In this document: piece after piece, positions 18,594 through 28,478 of the stretch | Numbering within the stretch: the first letter of the stretch is position 1 | Layout: every line of letters starts with the position of its first letter | Program-made: the position numbers and the translations under genes | Notes under the pieces: generated by a model | The model's database searches: none | The model's input: the letters and a program-made list of their open reading frames with translations, nothing else | Told to the model about the DNA's origin: nothing | Origin: Burkholderiaceae bacterium | GTDB taxonomy: Bacteria > Pseudomonadota > Gammaproteobacteria > Burkholderiales > Burkholderiaceae_C | Reading direction: 5' to 3' | Assembly: GCA_018780645.1 (NCBI GenBank) | Contig: JADMJJ010000002.1 | Span: 1-64,000, forward strand | Length of the DNA: 64,000 nucleotides

Positions 18594-20356
18594 AGCTCGC
18601 CGCCATCGTCGTCCTGTTGTTGAGTGCTGCGGCACAGGCAGCGCCCGCCCCAGCCGGGCGCCCCAACATCGTCTTCGTGCTGATCGACGACGCCGGCTTC
18701 GGCGACCTCGGTCCCTACGGCAGCGAGATCGCCACGCCCAACATCGACCAGATCGCCCAGGCCGGCGTGCGCCTGACCAACTTCCACACTGCCTCCACCT
18801 GCGAGGCCACGCGGGTGATGCTGCAATCCGGCGTGGACAACCACCGTGCCGGGGCCGGCACCCTGCAGGTGGCGATGGCCGAGTCGCAGAAGGGCAGGCC
18901 CGGCTATGAGGGCCATCTGAGCGACCAGGCCCACAGCCTGGGCCAGCTGCTGAAGGACGGTGGCTACAGCACCTATTACGCCGGCAAATGGAACCTCGGC
19001 TTCGGCCTGGAGCGCAGCCCCGGCGCCAGGGGCTGGGACCGCTACATCAGCCTGGAGCTGACCGGCGCCGACAACTTCGAGGCCAAGGTCTATGCCCCCT
19101 TCAACACCGAGGCCATCTGGTGGGAGGACGGCCGGCGCGCCACCCTGCCCAAGGACTTCTACTCGAGCCGGACCTATGTTGACAAGCTGATCGGCTACAT
19201 CGATCAGGGCCGCAGCCAGGGCAAGCCCTTCATGGCCATGCTGGCCCTGCAGGCGGTGCATTCACCGCTGCAGGCGCCCGCGGCCGACATCGCCAAATAC
19301 CTGGGCCGCTACCAGGCCGGCTGGGACAGCCTGCGCCAGCAGCGCTACCAGCGCCAGGTCGAGCTGGGCCTGATGCCTGCCGGCCTGAGCCTGCCCCAGG
19401 CCTCGGCTCGCCGCCCCTGGGAGAGCCTGAGCACCGCGCAACGGCGCGAGTTCGCCAGGAAGATGGCCGTGTTCGCTGCCATGCTGGACAACGCCGACCA
19501 GCAGATCGGCCGCCTGCGCGAGCATCTGCGCCGCAGCGGGGAACTCGACAACACCGTCTTCATCGTGATGTCGGACAACGGCGCCGACGGCTTCGACCTG
19601 TCGCAGCTGAACCTGCCCTTCCGGCTCTGGTACCGGGCGAACTTCGCGCTCGGTTTCGAGCAGATGGGCGGCCCCGGCAGCTATGTGCACTACGGCCAGG
19701 ACTGGGCCGAAGTCTCCAACACCCCGCTGGCCGGGTTCAAGGGCACCTCGGCCGGCGGCGGCATGCGCGTGCCCTTCATCATCAGCCATCCGTCGCGGCT
19801 GAAGCCGGGCGGCAGCAGCGCCGCCTTCGCCTATGCGACGGACTTTCTGCCGACCATTCTCGACATCGCCGGCATTGCCCAGCCGAGCGACGAGTACCGA
19901 GGCAAGAAGCTGCACCGCCCCACCGGCCAGAGCCTGATGCCTCATCTGGAGGGCCGGACCCCGAGTGTGCACGGACCCGACCAGGCGATAGGCTTCGAGA
20001 GCACCGGCGGCCAGGCCCTGATACGCGGCGACTACAAGCTGATGCGCAATGGCGCCCCTTACAGCGACAACCGCTGGAAGCTCTACCGCCTCAGCGACGA
20101 CCCGACCGAGGCACGCGATCTCTCGAACCAGGAGCCGGCGCTGATGAAGACGCTGCTGGCCGAGGTCGAGGCCTACAACCAGCGGGTCGGCGTCGTCATG
20201 CCCGAGCCCGGCTACAACCCGCTGCGCCAGGTGCTGGTGAACAACTGGCCGGTCCTCGTGCAGCAGCTGTGGCCGCTGCTGCTGGTGGCAAGCCTGGCGC
20301 TCGCCAGCCTGGTCTGGCTGGGCCTGCGTCTGTGGCGGCGCAGCGCCGCGCGCTGA
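18590..20356 (+). CDS. Membrane-anchored type I sulfatase with CxAxR-type signature
   Basis: A 588-residue sulfatase of the alkaline-phosphatase superfamily. Signal peptide MKLAAIVVLLLSAAAQA; metal site RPNIVFVLIDDAGFGDLG; formylglycine signature CEATR at C71; YYAGKWNLGF (K and following segment of the active site); VIMSDNGADGF-like segment FIVMSDNGADG. The usual signature is C-x-P-x-R; here proline is replaced by alanine. The C-terminal 30 residues form a transmembrane helix (LWPLLLVASLALASLVWLGLRLW) then basic residues, so the enzyme is probably anchored facing the periplasm. No formylglycine-generating enzyme is in the window. Coupled to the upstream alkylsulfatase by ATGA. Confidence 0.9.
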   Translation: MKLAAIVVLLLSAAAQAAPAPAGRPNIVFVLIDDAGFGDLGPYGSEIATPNIDQIAQAGVRLTNFHTASTCEATRVMLQSGVDNHRAGAGTLQVAMAESQKGRPGYEGHLSDQAHSLGQLLKDGGYSTYYAGKWNLGFGLERSPGARGWDRYISLELTGADNFEAKVYAPFNTEAIWWEDGRRATLPKDFYSSRTYVDKLIGYIDQGRSQGKPFMAMLALQAVHSPLQAPAADIAKYLGRYQAGWDSLRQQRYQRQVELGLMPAGLSLPQASARRPWESLSTAQRREFARKMAVFAAMLDNADQQIGRLREHLRRSGELDNTVFIVMSDNGADGFDLSQLNLPFRLWYRANFALGFEQMGGPGSYVHYGQDWAEVSNTPLAGFKGTSAGGGMRVPFIISHPSRLKPGGSSAAFAYATDFLPTILDIAGIAQPSDEYRGKKLHRPTGQSLMPHLEGRTPSVHGPDQAIGFESTGGQALIRGDYKLMRNGAPYSDNRWKLYRLSDDPTEARDLSNQEPALMKTLLAEVEAYNQRVGVVMPEPGYNPLRQVLVNNWPVLVQQLWPLLLVASLALASLVWLGLRLWRRSAAR

Positions 20357-22464
20357 GGACGGCGGGGCCGCTGCTGGCGGGGCTGCTGTTGGTCTGCCTG
20401 TGGCTGTTGCGACCCGCTGGCGAGAGCGGCACGCCACCTGCCCCGGCCGGCCCGCAGCCCGAGGTCCGTCATGTCGGCTCATCAGCCTGCCAGCGCTGCC
20501 ACACCGCCGAGTACCAGGCCTGGCAGGGCTCGCAACACCGGCGGGCGATGCAGCCGGCCGACGCCCGCCACGTGCTCGCGCCGTTTGCCGGCGAGCGCTT
20601 TGCCAGCAGCCGTTTCAGCCGGCGCGAGGGCCGCTTCTTCGTCCGCACCGAGGGCCCGGACGGACGGCCGGCCGAGTTCGAGATCCGTCATACGCTGGGG
20701 CTGGCGCCGCTGCAGCAGTACCTGATCGCCATGCCCAACGGCGGCCTGCAGGCGCTGGACATCGCGTGGGACACACGGCCCAGGTCGGACGGCGGCCAGC
20801 GCTGGTTCCATCTGCAGGGCAGCGAACATCCCAAGCCCGGCGACGAGCTGCACTGGAGCGGCCGGCAGAACAATGCCAGCTTCATGTGCGTGGACTGCCA
20901 TGCCACCGGCTTCGAGAAGAACTATGACCCCGCCACGCAGCGCTATGCCAGCCGCTGGTCCGAACCCGGCGTGGCCTGCGAGGCCTGCCACGGCCCCGGC
21001 TCGCGCCACATCGCCTGGGCCGAGGGCGGCCCGCCCAGATTGCGCGACGACAGCAAGGGCCTGAGCCTGCTGCTCGACGAGCGCCGCGGCATCAACTGGC
21101 GGCTGGACCCGGCCAGCGGCAACGCCAGCCGCAGCCAGGCCGGCAGTGTGCAACGCAAGGAGCTTGAGCTCTGCGCCCGCTGCCACTCGCACCGCAGCCA
21201 GATCGCCGACACCCCGGCCGCCGGCGCGCCGCTGCTGGACAGCCACCTGCCCTCGCTGCTGGCGCCCGATCTCTTCTGGCCCGACGGCCAGATGCGCGCC
21301 GAGGTGTACAACCACGGCTCCTTTCTGCAGAGCCGCATGGCCGCCAAGGGCGTGAGCTGCAGCGACTGCCATGAGCCGCACGGGCAGGCGCTGCGCGCGC
21401 CCGGCAATGCGCTCTGCGGCCAATGCCATGCACCGCAGCGCTTCGAGCAGGTCGAACACCTGCGCCATGCCAGCGGCAGCAGCGGCGCGCAATGCGTGGC
21501 CTGCCATATGCCCACGCGAATATTCATGCAGATCGATCCGCGCCACGAGCATGCGATCCGCGTGCCGCGCCCCGATGCCTCGCTGAGGTTCGGCACGCCC
21601 AATGCCTGCACGCAATGCCATGGCGACAAAAGCAAGCACTGGGCTGCCGAATGGGCCAGACGCTGGTATCCGAGACTTGGTGAACGACCGCTGCCGCTGG
21701 CCGAGGCGCTGCAGGCCAGCGACCGGGCCACGGACGATGCGCTGCCGCGGTTGCTCGCCCTGCTGGGCGATCTGCAGCGCCCCGCCATCGAGCGCGCCAC
21801 GGCGCTGGCGCGGCTGCCGCTCAAGGCCCTGCCGCCCGCCCAGCTGCAGGCCGCGCTGGCCAGCGACGATGCGCTGCTGCGCCACAGTGCGGTCGAGGCG
21901 CTGGCCCAGGCGCCGGCCGCGGTGCGCGTGGCACGGCTGCCGGCGCTGCTTGACGACCCGACCCGCGCCGTGCGCATCGCCGCCGCCCGCGCACTGGCCG
22001 GCACACCCGAGGCCCTGCTCGACCCTGCCCAGCAGGCCAGTCTGGCACTGGGCCTGGCCGAGTACGCCAGGGTACAGCGCCACAACGCCGACCGTCCCGA
22101 GGCGCTGAACAACCTTGCCATGCTGGAGGCCGAGCGCGGTGATCTGGTCGGCGCCGAGCAGACGCTGCGCCGGGCCTTGATGCTGGCGCCGGACCTGGCG
22201 GCAACGCAGCTCAATCTGGCCGATGTGCAGCGCGCGGCCGGCAATGAACAGCAAGCGGAGGCCCAGCTCAGGGCCGTGCTGAAGCGCGAGCCGGGCCATG
22301 CGGCGGCCTGGCACGCGTTGGGCCTGTCACTGCTGAGGCAGCGGCGCGGCGACGAGGCGATCCGGGCCCTGCAGCGTGCCGGCGAGCTGGCACCGGGCTC
22401 GGCGCACTTCGCCTCGGTGCTGGCGGCTGCCCAGGCCGCTCACCGGCTCAGACAAAGGCCTTGA
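20332..22464 (+). CDS. Octahaem c-type cytochrome with HEAT-like and TPR repeats
   Basis: A 710-residue protein with an N-terminal membrane anchor or signal (GPLLAGLLLVCLWLL). Eight CxxCH haem sites have their first Cys at residues 53, 186, 216, 281, 343, 362, 388 and 426. Then come alanine/leucine-rich HEAT-like repeats (about 470-560) and TPR repeats (about 585-700; e.g. ALNNLAMLEAERGDLVGAEQTLRRAL). The start is uncertain: the GTG at 20332 gives a good signal and overlaps the sulfatase end by 25 bp; another GTG lies at 20269. Similar multihaem/TPR proteins exist in bacteria without known function. Its place in a sulfatase operon is unusual. Its last 17 bp overlap the convergent downstream gene. 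Confidence 0.82.
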   Translation: MAAQRRALRTAGPLLAGLLLVCLWLLRPAGESGTPPAPAGPQPEVRHVGSSACQRCHTAEYQAWQGSQHRRAMQPADARHVLAPFAGERFASSRFSRREGRFFVRTEGPDGRPAEFEIRHTLGLAPLQQYLIAMPNGGLQALDIAWDTRPRSDGGQRWFHLQGSEHPKPGDELHWSGRQNNASFMCVDCHATGFEKNYDPATQRYASRWSEPGVACEACHGPGSRHIAWAEGGPPRLRDDSKGLSLLLDERRGINWRLDPASGNASRSQAGSVQRKELELCARCHSHRSQIADTPAAGAPLLDSHLPSLLAPDLFWPDGQMRAEVYNHGSFLQSRMAAKGVSCSDCHEPHGQALRAPGNALCGQCHAPQRFEQVEHLRHASGSSGAQCVACHMPTRIFMQIDPRHEHAIRVPRPDASLRFGTPNACTQCHGDKSKHWAAEWARRWYPRLGERPLPLAEALQASDRATDDALPRLLALLGDLQRPAIERATALARLPLKALPPAQLQAALASDDALLRHSAVEALAQAPAAVRVARLPALLDDPTRAVRIAAARALAGTPEALLDPAQQASLALGLAEYARVQRHNADRPEALNNLAMLEAERGDLVGAEQTLRRALMLAPDLAATQLNLADVQRAAGNEQQAEAQLRAVLKREPGHAAAWHALGLSLLRQRRGDEAIRALQRAGELAPGSAHFASVLAAAQAAHRLRQRP

Positions 22465-24016
22465 CCGCCGACACCAGGCCGGACACGGCGGTGTAGGCCG
22501 TGCGTGTGGTGTTGGCCACGGTCAGCACGCCGCCCGCACCGGCCATCACCTTGCTCGAGTCCAGGCCGCGCACCCCCGCCACAAAGCTCTTGAGCTTGTC
22601 CAGCGTGGTCGAGTCGTCCACGGCGATGTTCAGCGCCTGGATCTCGGCCTTGGCGTTCTCGGCATAGGTCTCGCGTTCGCGGAAGTAGTCGATCGCCTCC
22701 TTGCAGGCCGTCTTCAGCTCCTGCAGCTTGGGCCAGGCCTTGACGGCCTCGTTGATCGACGATTCGCGGAAGGTTTCCATCGCCTTGGTCATGGTCTCGA
22801 AGTGCTTGTCCAGCGCGTTCAGCAGTTTGCCCAGCTCGACCAGGTAGCGAAGCCGCACCGACTCGGGCTCCTGGGCCACATCCTTGCCGGTGAGCTTCTT
22901 GATCTTGGCGGTGATCTTGTCCTGCGCCAGCGAGGCGGCGTCGCCCAAGGTGCCGAGGGTGCCCAGCACCGTGCCGGACTTCAGCTTGTTGTCCTTGAAG
23001 GCCTGTTCGACCTCGGCCAGCAGGTCATTGGCACTGCGCTTGTACAGGTCGATGGACTTGTCCAGCTCCGCGGCCGCCGCCTCCTCGGTCTTGGCGAAGT
23101 CCTTGATCAGGGAGTAGATCGAAAAGCCGCAGGTGACGATGCTGCCGTAGGCGGTGACGTCGGCGCCATGGCTGGCGGCCAGGCGGGCAAAGGCGGTGGC
23201 CAGCTTGATGGTCGTGATCACGGCCGTGCAGGCGGTCTTGATCTTCCATTCCTTGACATGCTGCTTGAGGTTGGAGTCCTTCTGCGCCATCGCCACGACG
23301 GCGGCCTCGAAGGCCTTGGCCACCGTCGCCTGGTCGAACAGCTTCTTCAGCTTGGTGTTGGCGTCGTCGGCAACCTCTTGCAAGGTGCGGCCGCTGCGCA
23401 CGGTCAGCTTGGACAGCGTGGTGGCGGCCTCGTCGGCAATCACCTTGGCCTGCTTCTGGTAGTCCTCGCAGAAGCGCCGGTGTTCGTCGGTGACACGGCC
23501 CTTGAGGCCGGAGTTCTCGGCCACCCCCTCGACCTTGATTTCCAGGGTGATCTTGAAGCCGTCGCCAACGTCGAGATACTCGTTGAGCAGGGGCTTGCAG
23601 TCGCCGCTGGACAGCGCGATATAGGTCGGGAACTTGATCGTCTCGGTCACCTTCGCCGGCTCGGCCGCCCCGGCCTTCTTCAGCTCGCACTTCTTCAGCA
23701 GCAGCGCGTCCTGCTGGGCATAGCCGAGGATCTGGGCAATGCCCTTCTCCTTGGCCTTGACACGCAGCACCAGATCGCTGCCGATCAGGCCGATCTTGAA
23801 GTAGGTGTCCTTGACGGCATCCTTCTTGGCAATCGCCGCCTTGATCAGCTCATCGGCGTCGCGCGTCTTGATGCTGTCGAGATCGCCATCGACAAAGGGC
23901 AGCAGGATCTTGTCCAGCTGCCCCTTGATGCCGGCCCACATCGCCAGCTTGGCATGGCCGCCGGGCGGCCAGACCACGTTCTTCTTGTCCATCGTCTTGC
24001 TGGAGGTGTCTGCCAT
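22448..24016 (-). CDS. Helical protein with central hydrophobic hairpin; possible alpha-pore-forming toxin relative
   Basis: A 522-residue Lys/Ala-rich protein without signal peptide; I recognise no named family. Predicted layout: an N-terminal domain with beta content (to about 165), long amphipathic helices (170-258), a 44-residue hydrophobic stretch at 261-304 (TACTAVITTIKLATAFARLA then VTAYGSIVTCGFSIYSLI, separated by a short polar turn), and more long helices (305-470). A second apolar segment closes the protein (489-522). Helical bundle, hydrophobic hairpin, helical bundle is the arrangement of ClyA/Hbl/XaxA-type alpha-pore-forming toxins. It could equally be a helical effector with another role. 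It is a single gene, convergent with and overlapping the cytochrome gene. Confidence 0.6.
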   Translation of the reverse strand: MADTSSKTMDKKNVVWPPGGHAKLAMWAGIKGQLDKILLPFVDGDLDSIKTRDADELIKAAIAKKDAVKDTYFKIGLIGSDLVLRVKAKEKGIAQILGYAQQDALLLKKCELKKAGAAEPAKVTETIKFPTYIALSSGDCKPLLNEYLDVGDGFKITLEIKVEGVAENSGLKGRVTDEHRRFCEDYQKQAKVIADEAATTLSKLTVRSGRTLQEVADDANTKLKKLFDQATVAKAFEAAVVAMAQKDSNLKQHVKEWKIKTACTAVITTIKLATAFARLAASHGADVTAYGSIVTCGFSIYSLIKDFAKTEEAAAAELDKSIDLYKRSANDLLAEVEQAFKDNKLKSGTVLGTLGTLGDAASLAQDKITAKIKKLTGKDVAQEPESVRLRYLVELGKLLNALDKHFETMTKAMETFRESSINEAVKAWPKLQELKTACKEAIDYFRERETYAENAKAEIQALNIAVDDSTTLDKLKSFVAGVRGLDSSKVMAGAGGVLTVANTTRTAYTAVSGLVSAVKAFV

Positions 24017-24054
24017 GGCGCTGCTCCATCTTGGATTTGCGCGATCTTGCCCGA

Positions 24055-24720
24055 TCAGGGTCGCTTAAGCGAGATCAATTGCAGCCCCGCGAGCTGCGCC
24101 TGCAGCATCGGCGCCAAGGTCTCGCGCAGCAGGGCTTCGCGGCCGCCTGGTGGCAGCTGGCTGTCGAACTGCCCGGCCAGGGCCAGATGGGCAAAGCCGT
24201 GCACGACCGACCAGACCGACAGCAGCGCCTGCATCTGCGCCGGCGCCAGCGGCCGGGGCGAGGGCACGTCGCAAAGCTCGCGTATGCCCTGCTCCAAGGT
24301 CAGGAAGGCGGCCCGCCCGCTCAGTTGCAGCGCCTCGCCCCGGTCGACGCCGCAGCGGAACATCAGGCCGAAGCGCCCCGGATGGGCCAACGCAAAGCCG
24401 ACATAGCCCAGGCCCTGCTCGACGAGGCGCTCCAGCGGGTCGTCACCGCCGCGCGCATTGCCGGCCTGCAGCGCCGCGGTCAGGCCGTCGAAGGCCTGGG
24501 TGGCCACGGCCTCCAGCAGACCGGCGGCATCGCCAAAGTGATGTGCCGGGGCCGCCGGCGATACCCCCGAGCGGCGCGCCACCTCGCGCAGCGAGAAACC
24601 CTCGACGCCACGCTCGGCCAGCACCGCCTCGGCGGCCTCGATCAGCGCCTCGCGCAAGGCGCCGTGGTGATAGCCGTCGCGATGCGTGGCCGCGACAAGG
24701 CTTGAGCTGGGTTTGGGCAT
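24055..24720 (-). CDS. TetR/AcrR-family transcriptional regulator
   Basis: A 221-residue repressor. The N-terminal TetR helix-turn-helix (GYHHGALREALIEAAEAVLAERGVEGFSLREVARRSGVSPAAPAHHFGDAAGLLEAVATQAF) is clear. The ligand-binding part contains ALAHPGRFGLMFR and AQMQALLSVWSVVHGFAHLALAGQF, matching the WHG-type C-terminal domain of many TetR regulators. It is divergent from a membrane-protein gene across a 99-bp gap that contains overlapping inverted repeats built on GTTTAGAT/ATCTAAAC. Autorepression and control of the neighbour are the natural inference. Confidence 0.92.
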   Translation of the reverse strand: MPKPSSSLVAATHRDGYHHGALREALIEAAEAVLAERGVEGFSLREVARRSGVSPAAPAHHFGDAAGLLEAVATQAFDGLTAALQAGNARGGDDPLERLVEQGLGYVGFALAHPGRFGLMFRCGVDRGEALQLSGRAAFLTLEQGIRELCDVPSPRPLAPAQMQALLSVWSVVHGFAHLALAGQFDSQLPPGGREALLRETLAPMLQAQLAGLQLISLKRP

Positions 24721-24748
24721 GGCGGGAAGCCTCTCATTGAAGTCGAAC

Positions 24749-24802
24749 TTGACAGCGTTTAGATGATACTTTATCGTTTATCTAAACAGTGTCTAGATAA
24801 AC
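24749..24802 (+). promoter_or_regulatory. TetR-type operator pair overlapping a sigma-70 promoter
   Basis: A perfect -35 TTGACA (24749-24754) and -10 TATCGT (24772-24777) are separated by 17 bp. Overlapping them are two inverted repeats: GTTTAGAT (24757-24764) with ATCTAAAC (24780-24787), and GTTTATCTA (24776-24784) with TAGATAAAC (24794-24802). The ATCTAAAC block is shared. This is an operator layout in which a dimer would occlude the promoter of the downstream membrane protein, and possibly of the divergent tetR. Confidence 0.75.
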
Positions 24803-24819
24803 CGCCGGAGTCACTACCC

Positions 24820-25641
24820 ATGCCAACGCTGAACCACGCCCATCCGCCCCACACCGCCGCCTGGCTGCCACTGCGCCCCTGGCTGACCGAACTGCTGGCC
24901 CGCGAGCGCCGCTTGGCAATCTACGGCGTGGCGCTGCTCGCGCTGCTGCTGCCGCTGGCCCTGGCCTGGGGCATCGACGAGCGCCTGCTTCGTGGCGCCA
25001 ATGTCTGGATCAAGCCGATCAAATTCACCCTGTCCATCGCGGTGCTGGCGCTGACCACCGCCTGGTTCGTCGGCCATCTGCCGGCAGCGCAGCGCCAAAG
25101 CCGGGCCATCGACCGTGTCGTCTGGCTGCTGATAGCCGCTGGCAGCTTCGAACTGGCCTACATCACACTGCAGGCCGCGCTGGGCCAGGCCTCGCACTAC
25201 AACGTGGCCGACGCCTGGCATGCCGCGATGTACACCTTGATGGGCATCGGTGCGATGGTGCTGACGGCCACCCAGCCGCTGCTGGCCTGGCAGCTCTACC
25301 GCCATCCTGATACCCGCCGGCCGGCCGCCTACCGCCTGGCCGTGCTGCTGGGCCTGGTGCTGACCTTTGCCTTCGGTGCCGGTGTCGGCATGCTGCTGGG
25401 CGACCGCCAGCCGCCCGATGGCGGCGCCACCCTGCCGCTGCTCGGCTGGGTGCTGGACGGCGGCGATCTGCGCCCGGCCCATTTCGTCGGCATCCATGCC
25501 GGGCAATTGCTGCCGCTGATCGGACTGGCTGCCGCAGCCCTCGCCGGACGGTTCGCCAGGCCGGCGATCTGGGCCGCAACGCTGGCCTACGCGACGCTCT
25601 TTGCCGCGCTGGTGGCCTGGGGGCTTGGCGCGCGCCCCTGA
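24820..25641 (+). CDS. Integral membrane protein under TetR control, function unknown
   Basis: A 273-residue protein with about seven predicted transmembrane segments (for example LAIYGVALLALLLPLALAWGI, IKFTLSIAVLALTTAWFVGHL, YTLMGIGAMVLTATQPLLAWQL, LAVLLGLVLTFAFGAGVGMLLG, LLPLIGLAAAALAG). HFVGIHAGQLLPL carries two histidines in a membrane segment. The ATG at 24820 has GGAG about 9 nt upstream. I do not recognise a named family; similar proteins are annotated only as hypothetical membrane proteins. The divergent TetR gene and operator suggest inducible expression. Confidence 0.75.
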   Translation: MPTLNHAHPPHTAAWLPLRPWLTELLARERRLAIYGVALLALLLPLALAWGIDERLLRGANVWIKPIKFTLSIAVLALTTAWFVGHLPAAQRQSRAIDRVVWLLIAAGSFELAYITLQAALGQASHYNVADAWHAAMYTLMGIGAMVLTATQPLLAWQLYRHPDTRRPAAYRLAVLLGLVLTFAFGAGVGMLLGDRQPPDGGATLPLLGWVLDGGDLRPAHFVGIHAGQLLPLIGLAAAALAGRFARPAIWAATLAYATLFAALVAWGLGARP

Positions 25642-25743
25642 GGCCGGCTCGGTCAATGAGCTTTTTGCGATCGAGGTCTGGCGTAAGGGAATACGGGTCG
25701 TGCAAGACGGCCTCATGCGTCCAGCCAACCTCAGGAGAGCCCC

Positions 25744-26888
<1,145 letters not shown>

Positions 26889-26892
<4 letters not shown>

Positions 26893-27326
26893 GCAGCTTG
26901 CTGCGGCTCATGGCAGGCGCAGGCCTCGCCATGGGCCGCAGACACCAGCTCGTGCAGGATGCCGCAGGCATGCTGGGCATGGTTGGCGTCGCACTGGGCA
27001 CGCAGCGCCACCAGTTGCTGCTCCAGCGCCTGCATGCTCTTCAGCCTGGCCTGCACCCGCTGCAGTTGCTGCTCGATCAGCCGGTCCACTCCGTCCGGAT
27101 TGGCGCCGGGCTGATCGACGCAGGCCAGCAGTTGGCCGATATCGGCCAGCGACATGTCCAGCGCCCGGCAGTGGCGGATGAAGGCCAGCCGCTCCAGATG
27201 GGCGTGGGTGTAATCGCGGTAGCCGTTGTCGCTGCGCGCCGGGCCCGGCAGCAGGCCCTGCTTCTCGTAGAAACGTATCGTCTCGATGTCCACGCCGGTG
27301 GCCTGGCTGAGGGCGCCTATGCGCAT
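26889..27326 (-). CDS. MerR-family Cd(II)/Pb(II)/Zn(II)-responsive regulator (CadR/PbrR-like)
   Basis: A 145-residue metalloregulator that would bend a promoter with an over-long spacer to activate metal-efflux genes. MerR helix-turn-helix and wing: MRIGALSQATGVDIETIRFYEKQGLLPGPARSDNGYRDY. The dimerisation helix leads to a C-terminal metal region with C112, C121 (HACGIL) and a C136-x-C138 pair; C69 lies at the end of the DNA-binding part. The equivalent of the CadR Cys77 seems absent, so the metal site may be modified. A very strong AAGGAGG site lies 5 nt before the ATG. No efflux gene is adjacent; a matching MerR-type promoter occurs at 42096-42126. Confidence 0.9.
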
Positions 27327-27449
27327 GGAAACCTCCTTGAATAGAGCCGCAGACTAGCAGTTCGCATGTGCGATCCCGCGTTCGCCCGGCTGTCGCCGGG
27401 ACGCGCGCCGGGTTAGAGTCTGCCCATCATTCCAACGGAGATAGCCACC

Positions 27450-28475
27450 ATGCAACGCCGCAATTTTGTTGTGGCCGGCAGCGCCCTGATTGCGCTGCCC
27501 GGCTTTGCCACTGCCCAGACGGTTGAAAAACCAAAGGTGACGATCGCGGTCGGCGGCAAGAACCTGCTGTACTACCTGCCGCTGACGATTGCCGAGTCGC
27601 TGGGCTACTTCAAGGCCGAGGGCCTGGACGTGACGATCGCCGACTTCGCCGGCGGCTCGCGCGCGCTGCAGGCGGTGATAGGCGGCAGCGCCGATGTCGT
27701 CTCCGGCGCCTTCGAGCACACCATCAATATGCAGGTCAAGGGCCAGCGCCTGCGCGCCTTTGCGCTGCAGGGCCGGGCGCCGCAGATCGTGCTGGGCGTC
27801 AATCCCAAGACCATGCCCAACTTCAAGACCGTGGCCGATCTGAAGGGCAAGAAGCTGGGCGTCACCGCGCCGGGTTCCTCGACCAATGTGCTGGCCAACT
27901 TCGTGCTGGCCAAGGCCGGACTGAAGCCGAGCGATGTGTCCATCGTCGGCGTCGGTGCGGGCAGCGGTGCGGTGGCGGCCATGCGCTCCGGCCAGATCGA
28001 TGCGATCAGCAACCTCGACCCGGTGATCACGCTGCTGCTGCGCTCAGGCGACCTGAAGATCGTCTCCGACACCCGCGTTGTCGCCGATGCCGACAAGATC
28101 TTCGGCGGCCCGATGCCGGCCGGCTGCATGTACGCGCCGCAGAGCTTTCTCGACAAGAACCCGGGCACCGCCCAGGCGATTGCCAACGCCATCGTGCGCG
28201 CCGACAAGTGGATACAGCAGGCCGGCGCCGGCGACATCATCAAGGCCGTGCCGGAGAGCTTCCTGCTCGGCGACCGGGCCGTTTACATCGATGCCTTCCT
28301 GGCCGCCAAGGGCGCGCTCTCTGTTGATGGCATGTTCCCCGAGGCCGGCCCGGAGACGGCCCGCCGCGCGCTGGCCAGCATCGACAAGGAGATCGCCGGC
28401 GCCAAGATCGACCTGGCGGCGATCTATACCAATGACTTCGTCAAGCGCGCCAATGCCAAGTATCCCAAGGGGTAA
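27450..28475 (+). CDS. ABC transporter substrate-binding protein, SsuA/TauA/ThiY type
   Basis: A 341-residue periplasmic binding protein of the nitrate/sulfonate/taurine family (NMT1-like). The signal is MQRRNFVVAGSALIALPGFATA, with a twin-arginine-like RRNF. Family features: KVTIAVGGKNLLYYLPLTIAESLGYFKAEGLDVTIADFAGGSRALQAVIGGSADVVSG, then DLKGKKLGVTAPGSSTNVLANFVLAKAGL. It begins a three-gene importer operon (binding protein, ATPase, permease). The ligand cannot be told from sequence; sulfonates, taurine, nitrate, pyrimidine precursors and aromatic acids are all transported by relatives. Confidence 0.92.
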   Translation: MQRRNFVVAGSALIALPGFATAQTVEKPKVTIAVGGKNLLYYLPLTIAESLGYFKAEGLDVTIADFAGGSRALQAVIGGSADVVSGAFEHTINMQVKGQRLRAFALQGRAPQIVLGVNPKTMPNFKTVADLKGKKLGVTAPGSSTNVLANFVLAKAGLKPSDVSIVGVGAGSGAVAAMRSGQIDAISNLDPVITLLLRSGDLKIVSDTRVVADADKIFGGPMPAGCMYAPQSFLDKNPGTAQAIANAIVRADKWIQQAGAGDIIKAVPESFLLGDRAVYIDAFLAAKGALSVDGMFPEAGPETARRALASIDKEIAGAKIDLAAIYTNDFVKRANAKYPKG

Positions 28476-28478
28476 GCA

